Below, piece after piece: positions 44,130 to 52,267 of a DNA stretch of 64,000 nt (its first letter is position 1; each line of letters starts with the position of its first letter). The stretch is from Crocinitomicaceae bacterium (GTDB taxonomy: Bacteria; Bacteroidota; Bacteroidia; Flavobacteriales_D; Crocinitomicaceae). The notes below the pieces were generated by a model that ran no database searches, was not told the origin of the DNA, and saw only the letters and a program-made list of their open reading frames with translations. Made by a program: the position numbers and the translations under genes. The stretch lies in the NCBI GenBank assembly GCA_016708105.1, contig JADJGJ010000001.1:1736001-1800000 (forward strand), in the 5' to 3' direction.

Positions 44130-45077
44130 TTATTCAGTATAAATTCCGGTGTAGATATTTTCTCCTTCTTTGACAAATGCGCGATACATGCCTTCAGAAT
44201 TAAATGACAACTCTATATTCCCTTTAGCATCAATAGCTACCAGACCACCTTCACCTCCAATTTTTACGAGTTTATTTATTACTACTTCATCACAGGCTTG
44301 TTTTAACGAATATCCTTTGTATTCCATCAAACAAGAGATGTCATAAGCAACCACTGATCTGATAAAAAACTCACCATGCCCGGTGCAACTCACGGCACAG
44401 GTTTTATTGTTGGCATAAGTCCCTGCTCCAATGATGGGGCTATCCCCTGCCCTGCCGAATTTTTTATTCGTCATGCCACCCGTTGAAGTTGCAGCGGCAA
44501 TATTGCCAAAACGATCTAAGGCAACCGCACCAACAGTGCCGAATTTCTTTTTATTATCTTCAGTCTTTGATTCTCCGCTGTGATCTAAAAATATACCATC
44601 AGTTTTCAAAGCTTCCTGCAATTGATCAAACCTGGCCTGAACAAAAAAGTATTCATCTGTTTCAAATACTGCGTTGACAGATTTTGCAAATTGTTCCGCG
44701 CCTTCTCCGCACATCAATACATGTTCTGATTTTTCCATAACATCACGTGCAAGAGAAATTGGATTTTTAATGCGCTGAACACCTGCAACAGCACCTGCTT
44801 CCAATGTGTCTCCGCACATAATAGAAGCATCTAATTCATGTTTGGCATCATGGGTAAAAACAGCTCCTTTGCCAGCATTAAAAAGAGGATTATTTTCAAG
44901 ACAACGCACCGCCGCCTCTACAGCATCCAATGCTGATCCGTTTGATTTCAAAATAGCTTCCCCTGCCTGGATGGCTTCTTGCAATGACAGCCTATACTGC
45001 TGCTCTTTTTCAGGCGTCATCAAAGATTTTAAAATGGTTCCGGCTCCGCCGTGAATGGCTAATGCGTAGTTGGACAT
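44130..45077 (-). CDS. Isoaspartyl peptidase/L-asparaginase, Ntn type
   Basis: 315 residues, plant-type asparaginase (IaaA/ASRGL1) family. The self-cleavage nucleophile is Thr181 in KKFGTVGAVALD; RAGDSPIIGAGTYANN and CTGHGEFFIR are the conserved segments after it, and the N-terminal ALAIHGGAGTI opens the alpha subunit. No signal peptide, so cytoplasmic. It releases aspartate from isoaspartyl peptides and can hydrolyse asparagine. It is a relative of the glycosylasparaginase at 37539, 6 kb away on the other strand, so free Asn set free by that enzyme could be used here; that link is inference. Confidence 0.93.
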   Translation of the reverse strand: MSNYALAIHGGAGTILKSLMTPEKEQQYRLSLQEAIQAGEAILKSNGSALDAVEAAVRCLENNPLFNAGKGAVFTHDAKHELDASIMCGDTLEAGAVAGVQRIKNPISLARDVMEKSEHVLMCGEGAEQFAKSVNAVFETDEYFFVQARFDQLQEALKTDGIFLDHSGESKTEDNKKKFGTVGAVALDRFGNIAAATSTGGMTNKKFGRAGDSPIIGAGTYANNKTCAVSCTGHGEFFIRSVVAYDISCLMEYKGYSLKQACDEVVINKLVKIGGEGGLVAIDAKGNIELSFNSEGMYRAFVKEGENIYTGIYTE

Positions 45078-45256
45078 GTGTTTTTTTTTTTGTGGTGAAT
45101 TTAAGGAAAGATTTTATTGTTAGCCAACCGGCTTAAAATAAGTTACGAATGTGAATAATCTTGATGTTTCATTGCTGCAAATAATCACCAACATAGCTGT
45201 CCTTCAGAATTAGGCTACTTATTTAATCATTCATAAAAATGAAAAGTTGTGCGCTC

Positions 45257-45859
45257 TTACTGCACTGTCAAAATTAATCTGTCAATTTCGGTGTAAATAT
45301 TTTGTGTTGATTCAGATAGGTTGCTACCACAAAGCGTAATTTGTACAAAATTTAAGTATTCCTGATCACTTTCAATTTTAGCTGTTGTTTGATCAAAAAC
45401 GACGCCTCTGAGATTGGTCCACAGGTTTTCATTTTTAAGTCGGATCCAAAGTGTGAACGGTCTGTGTTCACTCCTCTCAATCACAGCCCTAAATTCGTGA
45501 CTGCCAATACTACAATAAATATGAAGAGCTGTGCTGCTTGGCAAAATCAATTTCTTGAAATAGATCGCCAACCTTATTTCAGAAAATATTGAATAATCAC
45601 CCGAAATAAAATGAGTTGCACGCTGGCAAGCATCTATTGTTGTATAGGTGTTTAACATCAACAAACCTCCGTCAATTTTTGTATATACCGAGTCTTCTGC
45701 AGAGTATTCAGAATAAAGTTCCCACTGTTTGGTATCTGAAAATTCTGAATCAAGAACCACCTCCCCTTTGGGTACAGCTTTCTTACAACTGATAATACTC
45801 AAAAGTGATGCAGCTACAAAATAACCCTTTAACCCTTGATTGCTGAAATAATTTTGCAT
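45257..45859 (-). CDS. Lipoprotein of unknown function
   Basis: 200 residues with a lipoprotein signal (FVAASLLSIISCKKAVPKGE). The mature part (about 35-200) has alternating strands typical of a concanavalin-like jelly roll (VLDSEFSDTKQWELYSEYSA, YTKIDGGLLMLNTYT, TLWIRLKNENLWTNLRG), perhaps a carbohydrate-binding module, although I do not recognise a family. The signal region IISCKK-x3-PK resembles that of the next lipoprotein gene (45959), hinting at local duplication. Confidence 0.6.
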   Translation of the reverse strand: MQNYFSNQGLKGYFVAASLLSIISCKKAVPKGEVVLDSEFSDTKQWELYSEYSAEDSVYTKIDGGLLMLNTYTTIDACQRATHFISGDYSIFSEIRLAIYFKKLILPSSTALHIYCSIGSHEFRAVIERSEHRPFTLWIRLKNENLWTNLRGVVFDQTTAKIESDQEYLNFVQITLCGSNLSESTQNIYTEIDRLILTVQ

Positions 45860-45958
45860 TGATTTAGTTAATGAATTTTCACTCCAAAGTCTTGATAGTC
45901 ATGGTCAATTCGCAGGAATATCGCGATTGTCCTTGTTTTGTTTAAATATAGTGAAGTC

Positions 45959-46462
45959 TTAATGTACTTTTACTCCATAATGTAAGCAGTCTTCACAAGC
46001 TTCCCAAGGTACACTATCTTCAACGTAATAAAGTAAGTTGTCGATGCTAAAAAAAATATAAAGAGAGTCGCCTACGAGAATGTTTCTTGGCGGTGTGTTG
46101 GAGAAACCACCACTTGCAAATACAGTGCGATTTCCCGAGTGATCTTTCAATCCATAAATAATTACGCCCGCCAATCCTGAAATATGCTCATCTCCATTTA
46201 TGCCTGGTTGAAATTCAAAATTGTACCTGTTTGCATAGTTGATAAAAATAATGGTGTCATCTAATTCATTCTCGTTAATAGAACAGCTACAGATCATATC
46301 ATAAAAAGAGTCATTGACAGGGTCATACATATTGTATTTCCCTGCAAACTTTTCGCAATAGTGTTCTTTTGGATAGTCTTCTTTCGGAAGATATTTTTTA
46401 CAACTGATAATCAAGAAACATAAACTAATCCAAAATAATTTTTTCTGTAAATTCATATTCAC
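45959..46462 (-). CDS. Lipoprotein of unknown function
   Basis: 167 residues with a lipoprotein signal (SLCFLIISCKKYLPKEDYPK). The mature part includes KFAGKYNMYDPVNDSFYDMI and ISGLAGVIIYGLKDHSGNRT, reminiscent of small beta-rich 'crude balance' lipoproteins of Bacteroidota, but no family is recognised. It overlaps the end of the upstream T9SS gene by 38 bases, so it is co-transcribed and probably coupled in translation. Confidence 0.65.
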   Translation of the reverse strand: MNMNLQKKLFWISLCFLIISCKKYLPKEDYPKEHYCEKFAGKYNMYDPVNDSFYDMICSCSINENELDDTIIFINYANRYNFEFQPGINGDEHISGLAGVIIYGLKDHSGNRTVFASGGFSNTPPRNILVGDSLYIFFSIDNLLYYVEDSVPWEACEDCLHYGVKVH

Positions 46463-49013
46463 CGTTTATTGCGTGCAAAATATAAGCCCCAGCCTCTAAA
46501 TTAGACAAACTCAGCATTTGACGATTTCCAATAAAAAGCTCCCTAAGTACACAATTACCCAGCATATCAAATATTTCAACGATAGTCACCTCTGACTCTA
46601 TCTCGCTGGGAATGGTTAAAAACAAATCACCATTCGATGGGTTAGGGTAAACGCTAAATACAATACTTTCATCTGTAAACGATACCACTTCAGCCAATTG
46701 GTTATTTATCCATGTGTTATAATCAGACAACAAGAATAATGAATCTTCTGATGCCTTATTTGACATGACCACAATATATCCATTGAAAGTGAGATTATGA
46801 CCTATTATACCTGCTCCCACTTCTGTATCACAACCCAACAAAATGGCTTCGTACCAGTACAGTGACGGTGGGACAATATCCCCTTCATTATAAATGTACA
46901 AGTCATTTTCAATGAATACACTCCCGTCTGAATGAAATTTTCCGTCCCACCAGAAAGTTTTATAGGGTGATTCAGTCGTTGGTGTTTCAAAAATGTAGCA
47001 CGAATGCGAATAATTATTTGGAAAATCGTTAATACTATTGTGACTATGAATTACCTGAGAATTGGGATACCAACCAAATCCACTCGCAGGCCACACAGTA
47101 AACTGCCAAGCCGTTGAACGATAGGCATCGTATGGGTTAGAGAAATCGGTTACGAAGAAGACATCATTAATTTCATCACCATTTGGCGTAAGCATAAAGA
47201 AAGGATCTGGTACATCGTAGGTTAATTGATTAACAGGGCTACAACATTCCGTACATATATCGCTGCAAGTAAAATCTGGAAGCCAGGAATAGTTCGTTGC
47301 ATTGCCTTGCCAGCCTGCGCCAACGACAATATTTTTAGCCGTAAAATGTACTCCCGAACCAGCAGGATCAACGGTATGACCGGGAGTTAAATCTTGTGTC
47401 CCAAGATAAATAGTGTTCGCAGCTCGGATATCACCATCGAAGAATGGATCGTGATTTGGGTTTCGGTTATCAATGTACAAGTTCTCTTGACAACCAGGAC
47501 AAAGCACGTCAATTGTGATAGGAATAGTAATCGACCCAGCACCACATGCGTTATTATCGGTAAGCAATACATTGAATATATACTCACCAGGTAACCAAAA
47601 ATTGGTTACCTCGAGGCATAATTGGATGGCTTCGTGATTAGAAGGACTATTGCTTATTGCGTTGATCTGATAATTAAATATTGAAGAAGGAGGAGTACCT
47701 GTTGAAACGTCGACTTGGACAAATTCGTTCGGACTATCAGTCGAATAAAAATCAATGCAAATCTCCTCCCACAACTGAACATAGTAATTGGACGAATAAT
47801 TTACCAGAGTAGGTTGAATATTTGGATTTTGATGAACGGTGATTGCAGAAAATAAATCTTCTGAGTTGCAACCAGAAGTAGTTGTCGCCGCCACGGAGTA
47901 TGATGTAACCCCAGAATTTGCAATCGTATTTATATTTGTCAATCCAACACCACTTTGTCCGTCGCTCCATGTGTATAACCAATCTGCAGGTGCACCTGTC
48001 ACGGTAAGTTCAAATGGAATACCTTCACAGTGTGGAAGTCCATTATCACTTATTGTAACTACAGGATCAATCATGCAAAATTCTTTTGTCAGTTCACTAT
48101 AGCATCCTGCGTTATTGTATAGTTTTAACGACACGTTGTAGCATTTCCCGGTGGATGGAAATTCTGCAACTGCAACAAGTTCATTATATACATCTATAGA
48201 CGTAATCAAATCACTTTGAAGACCGGATGTGCAGTATGTTATTCCGTCATCCTGGCTTGAAATTTGCCACATATATGAATCATAACCGCTCGAGGCTGAC
48301 CAGTCTGCAATAATATCTCCAGCGGGACAATATGTCGGGTTTAAGGATAAGCTAATCATAGGTTGAATAGCACTACCAATTGCTTGTATTGTGACATCAT
48401 CAAGGTGCAGATAATTTGTGACCTTTCCTTCTATATCAGGTGAATATTCTTTAAATACACCAATCGTGATGTAACCGTTTCCGGTAAATCCAGCAGTAAA
48501 ACATCCTGTGATTTCATGATAATCTCCGTCGGGTGGCAAAGTACCTTCAATCTGAGGATAGTATGTCTGCGAATATGGAGTTGGTACAAAATCATCATCT
48601 TCAGGCTGGAGTTGTGAAATAAATGCACCAACCTCCAAAACAGTTGGCCCACCATCATTTCTAACAAAAAATGAAACCTCATAGGTTTGACCTGCTATAA
48701 GCCCAGTGATCTCTCCGGTAACCATTTCTTTGTAGCAATTATCATCTGAATTATCTGCTGTACCAGCAAACCCCGCATGCCCCGCACCAGAGTGCGGTTG
48801 ATAACCAAAATCGCTAATGTCCTCTGAACCAACTAACGGAGATAGCCAATCTGACGAATTATAACTGCTGTGCCAAAACTTACAATTATTTAATGACCAA
48901 TAATTTATATCTGGATGAGGTATATTCTCCATCTCAAAAGAAGAATTTAGAATAGACTGACCATAAGTAATAGTGCCGCATAAGAAAACCACATAAGATG
49001 TCCACTTTTTCAT
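46425..49013 (-). CDS. Large T9SS-secreted protein, gliding-type C-terminal region
   Basis: 862 residues: signal peptide (WTSYVVFLCGTITYGQ), an N-terminal carbohydrate-binding-like domain (ILNSSFEMENIPHPDINYW ... GQTYEVSFFVRNDGG), several PKD/Ig-like regions in the middle with 'TWSDGQSGVGLTN' segments, then a region with FMLTPNGDEINDVFFV that matches the start of gliding-motility-type C-terminal domains, and a type A sorting domain (FSVYPNPSNGD). No enzyme core is recognised; an adhesin or surface fibre is the likely type. It is 2 bases behind the fibre-like gene at 49016, so they form one unit together with the lipoprotein. Confidence 0.8.
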   Translation of the reverse strand: MKKWTSYVVFLCGTITYGQSILNSSFEMENIPHPDINYWSLNNCKFWHSSYNSSDWLSPLVGSEDISDFGYQPHSGAGHAGFAGTADNSDDNCYKEMVTGEITGLIAGQTYEVSFFVRNDGGPTVLEVGAFISQLQPEDDDFVPTPYSQTYYPQIEGTLPPDGDYHEITGCFTAGFTGNGYITIGVFKEYSPDIEGKVTNYLHLDDVTIQAIGSAIQPMISLSLNPTYCPAGDIIADWSASSGYDSYMWQISSQDDGITYCTSGLQSDLITSIDVYNELVAVAEFPSTGKCYNVSLKLYNNAGCYSELTKEFCMIDPVVTISDNGLPHCEGIPFELTVTGAPADWLYTWSDGQSGVGLTNINTIANSGVTSYSVAATTTSGCNSEDLFSAITVHQNPNIQPTLVNYSSNYYVQLWEEICIDFYSTDSPNEFVQVDVSTGTPPSSIFNYQINAISNSPSNHEAIQLCLEVTNFWLPGEYIFNVLLTDNNACGAGSITIPITIDVLCPGCQENLYIDNRNPNHDPFFDGDIRAANTIYLGTQDLTPGHTVDPAGSGVHFTAKNIVVGAGWQGNATNYSWLPDFTCSDICTECCSPVNQLTYDVPDPFFMLTPNGDEINDVFFVTDFSNPYDAYRSTAWQFTVWPASGFGWYPNSQVIHSHNSINDFPNNYSHSCYIFETPTTESPYKTFWWDGKFHSDGSVFIENDLYIYNEGDIVPPSLYWYEAILLGCDTEVGAGIIGHNLTFNGYIVVMSNKASEDSLFLLSDYNTWINNQLAEVVSFTDESIVFSVYPNPSNGDLFLTIPSEIESEVTIVEIFDMLGNCVLRELFIGNRQMLSLSNLEAGAYILHAINGEYEFTEKIILD

Positions 49014-49015
49014 AG

Positions 49016-50161
49016 TCAGTTGTTTATTGTTTTTGATTTTTCCGTTTTTAAAGTACTAATTTCGTTTTTTAATCGTTCAATTTCAGTATTCATTTTAATC
49101 AATTGCAAATATAATTCTTCAATTTTTTCCATCTGAATGCGTTGCATCTCTCCCAAATCAAGCCCTTCTTCAGTGAGCTCCTCTTGGGAAGGCACTCCTG
49201 GTAAATGCCCATTGGATTGAATATAAACTTGTGTTTCAGGCAACGACATTAACTCGTAACCAGCGTTAAAAACGTAATCTGCCCAAGTATCGACATTAAC
49301 AATCACCCCTCTACTTCTTAATTTTCCGTCATCCTCCAACTGCAAAATTTTATTCCCTGCATATGAATACACCACAATAGCATGTCCTTTACCATTATTG
49401 ATCACAAAAGAGGGGGATGTACCAATATTCGTCATTTTAATATTTCCGTCGTTGCTAATGGAAAATCTAGCCTGTTCAGCATCACCTCCAATTTTAACTC
49501 CGATGTTCACTAAAGTCTGAGTGTCGTTCGGTGAAAAGCCGTTGAATAACGCTTCACTTGTCGCACCGGGGTTTCCGGCAAGAAAACGAAAAGCATAGTT
49601 TACCCCAGCTACATGCAATGCAAATTGCGGATCATCTGTTCTGATACCAACATTTACATCAGGACATGCGGTAAATAATTTCTGTGCAACCGCCCACCAT
49701 TGAGCAACTCCACCATTGGCTGTGCAATAATCAGTAGTTAGCCCCTGCGGATTAGCAAAGGCGTTGATTATTCCGGCAACTGATCCTTTGATTAAATTTC
49801 CGTTAGGCATTATTAAAACAATTTCAGTTTCAGCGGTCAAAGTTGTTGCATTGCCAAGCCCTTCCATTTTTACATTGCCCAATAGACGTGTATTGCCATC
49901 AACCTTTAACAGGCTATCAATGCGTACATCGCTTTTTGCTTTGATGTCACCTTTTATAATAACATCTTGTTTGAATTTTGCTTCCTGATCAACAATTAAC
50001 TTTTCTTTAGCGTACAATCTCTGTTGCACTACCAATGAATCAGTTATTACTGTTGGATTCTGGGCAATACTGATTGAACCAAAAGCCAAAATAAAAGAAA
50101 ACAGAATGAGTCCTTTTATGTTACCAATTGTTTTGATAACGCACATTTTTTTCAAGTACAT
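49016..50161 (-). CDS. Exported fibre-like protein with coiled-coil end
   Basis: 381 residues: signal peptide (LILFSFILAFGSISIAQ), repetitive beta-helix-like strands (VVQQRLYAKEKLIVDQEAKF, VIIKGDIKAKSDVRIDSLLK), a globular middle and the ending NAGYELMSLPETQVYIQSNG, then HLPGVPSQEELTEEGLDLGE and a coiled coil (IQMEKIEELYLQLIKMNTEI). This ending is common to Bacteroidota 'tail fibre/endosialidase-like' proteins, which trimerise. The protein probably forms a trimeric stalk. It heads the unit 50161 to 45959. TATATTTG on the minus strand (50214-50221) is a possible -7 element. Confidence 0.75.
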   Translation of the reverse strand: MYLKKMCVIKTIGNIKGLILFSFILAFGSISIAQNPTVITDSLVVQQRLYAKEKLIVDQEAKFKQDVIIKGDIKAKSDVRIDSLLKVDGNTRLLGNVKMEGLGNATTLTAETEIVLIMPNGNLIKGSVAGIINAFANPQGLTTDYCTANGGVAQWWAVAQKLFTACPDVNVGIRTDDPQFALHVAGVNYAFRFLAGNPGATSEALFNGFSPNDTQTLVNIGVKIGGDAEQARFSISNDGNIKMTNIGTSPSFVINNGKGHAIVVYSYAGNKILQLEDDGKLRSRGVIVNVDTWADYVFNAGYELMSLPETQVYIQSNGHLPGVPSQEELTEEGLDLGEMQRIQMEKIEELYLQLIKMNTEIERLKNEISTLKTEKSKTINN

Positions 50162-50606
50162 AATAATAGATAGTTGAGTTAAACTTTTGCGAACATAGTT
50201 ATTTTATTCAGTTCAAATATATAATATCCAATATGTTGTATTATTTTCAAAGCAATATTAATCAATTGATCCCTAACCTTAAACAATTCAGATCGAAATA
50301 TGTTACACTTTGTTTTATATACACACATTCTTTTACCTTCCGATTAAGAAATATTACTCAACTTTTTTTTAATCCATTGACCAATGGGATTTCTTTTTGC
50401 GTGATTCAGGATAATTCAATAAATTTACCCCTTGTCGTTGGTCAGTTTAAAGCGTTATACCAATTGTATTATGATTTTGGTACAAAGCAAGACGGTATAA
50501 TACCGATGCAATAGCTGTTTAGGACAACATTGTTGGACTTTTACAGATATGCTTTCGGTATTATGCATTGAAATAAACAACGGTACTATTTGAATAACAA
50601 CACACT
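50162..50606. other. Divergent gap between the fibre-like gene and formate dehydrogenase
   Basis: 445 AT-rich bases with the promoters of both units. The only promoter element I found is TATATTTG (minus strand, 50214-50221). One open frame at 50233-50514 has no family similarity and odd composition; I do not consider it a gene. Confidence 0.4.
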
Positions 50607-52259
50607 ATGTCAAAAAACTTAAGTGAATTATCAGGCCGCAAAGGGGTAGATGAAAATCTTTTTGAAGAATTAGGAATAGCTGCACGCCGCAATGGCACAG
50701 TATCTAAGGCCAAAATGGAAGAACTGGCAGATAAATTTCTGTTTGGAAAAGGAAATATCTACGGAACTGTTAGTTTTTATGATTTTCTGAAAGAAGAAAA
50801 TAAAGGAAAACAAGTCTATGTTTGCAATGGCAGTGCTTGTTTGACTGCCGGCACGCAACACGATGTGAAAGAAAAATTAGGTTCGGTTTTCAAGGCTGAA
50901 GAGATTGGTGAAATGTGCTGCATGGGTCGTTGTCATGAAAATGCAGCCTTCTCTTATAAAGGCAAAAATTATTCTGGTGCTGACATTGATGCCATTCATA
51001 CCATCAAAGAAGGAACCGGAAAGACGAAAGAAAAATTCACGGTTGATAATATCGGAACACAGATATTGACTTCCATGTTCCCCGGAGTTGATTATTACTA
51101 TACTACGCTGGCAGTAGCATTGCGCAGATCAAAAGAAGATTTGTTGCAGGAATTAAAAACGTCAAATCTACGCGGCCGTGGCGGCGCCGGATTCCCCATA
51201 GCATTTAAAATGCAAACAGCAAAAGACATGGATAGCGCCATCAAATTTGTTGTTTGTAATGCAGATGAAGGTGATCCGGGTGCTTATTCTGATCGTTATT
51301 TATTAGAGGAGCAACCTCATTCGGTTCTGCTTGGTATGATGATAGCCGGTTACGTGATTGGTGCTGAAACGGGCGTACTTTATATTCGTGCTGAATATCC
51401 TGAAGCAATTGATATTGTTCAGAAAGCAATTGATGCCTTGCGTTCTAAAAAATTATTGGGAAAAAACATTTTGGGCACGGGTTTCAATTACGATTTTAAA
51501 ATCATTAAAGCGCAGGGAGCGTATATCTGCGGTGAAGAAACTGCCTTACTCAATTCAATTGAAGGTAAACGACCTGAAGTGCGCGTACGCCCTCCCTACC
51601 CTGCTCAGCAAGGTTTGTTTAATAAGCCAACCATTGTAAATAATGTTGAAACGCTTGCCTGCATTCCGTATATCATTCAAAATGGAGGAGCAAAATTTGC
51701 AAGCATTGGCAATGGAAAATCAACCGGAACAAAATTAGTTTGTCTTGACAGTCACTTCAACAAGCCCGGCATGTACGAAGTTGACATGGGTACACCGTTA
51801 GACATAGTGATAAAAAAATTAGGCGGTGGCTATAAGAAAAAAGTGAAAGCACTTCACATTGGTGGTCCGTTGGGTGGCCTAGTTCCTTCCAATAAAACAA
51901 AAGATCTTACCGTTGATTTTGAATCGTTCAGTTCAAATGGTTTCTTGCTTGGACATGCTTCCGTTGTTGGTATTCCTGAAGAATTTCCGATGATTAAATA
52001 CATTGAACACCTTTTTGAATTTACTGCGCATGAGAGTTGTGGAAAATGTTTCCCTTGCAGATTGGGTTCAACACGCGGTAAAGAACTTGTAAAAAAATCA
52101 TTGGACGGAACATTTAAAATTGATCGTGTTTTGTTCCGTGATCTACTTGAAACCATGGAAACCGGATCACTCTGTGCATTAGGCGGAGGCTTGCCTTTAC
52201 CGGTAAAAAATGCGCTGCAATATTTTGACAAAGAATTAAAACCATATTTTACCAAATAG
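50607..52259 (+). CDS. Formate dehydrogenase, NAD-reducing subunit (NuoE-NuoF fusion)
   Basis: 550 residues. The N-terminal 150 residues are NuoE-like with a [2Fe-2S] site (VYVCNGSACLTAG ... MCCMGRCHEN); the rest is NuoF-like with the NADH/FMN segments NLRGRGGAGFPIAFKM, NADEGDPGAYSDRYL and GAYICGEETALLNSIEGKR, and the [4Fe-4S] site HESCGKCFPCRLGS with a distant Cys (SLCALGG). It takes electrons from the catalytic subunit next to it and reduces NAD. The next gene starts 8 bases later. Fusion of the two subunits is known in soluble formate dehydrogenases. Confidence 0.92.
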   Translation: MSKNLSELSGRKGVDENLFEELGIAARRNGTVSKAKMEELADKFLFGKGNIYGTVSFYDFLKEENKGKQVYVCNGSACLTAGTQHDVKEKLGSVFKAEEIGEMCCMGRCHENAAFSYKGKNYSGADIDAIHTIKEGTGKTKEKFTVDNIGTQILTSMFPGVDYYYTTLAVALRRSKEDLLQELKTSNLRGRGGAGFPIAFKMQTAKDMDSAIKFVVCNADEGDPGAYSDRYLLEEQPHSVLLGMMIAGYVIGAETGVLYIRAEYPEAIDIVQKAIDALRSKKLLGKNILGTGFNYDFKIIKAQGAYICGEETALLNSIEGKRPEVRVRPPYPAQQGLFNKPTIVNNVETLACIPYIIQNGGAKFASIGNGKSTGTKLVCLDSHFNKPGMYEVDMGTPLDIVIKKLGGGYKKKVKALHIGGPLGGLVPSNKTKDLTVDFESFSSNGFLLGHASVVGIPEEFPMIKYIEHLFEFTAHESCGKCFPCRLGSTRGKELVKKSLDGTFKIDRVLFRDLLETMETGSLCALGGGLPLPVKNALQYFDKELKPYFTK

Positions 52260-52267
52260 AGACTATT

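Noticed and set aside
50233..50514. Open frame of 93 codons in the divergent gap
   Set aside because: No promoter, no family similarity and a composition like that of non-coding AT-rich DNA.
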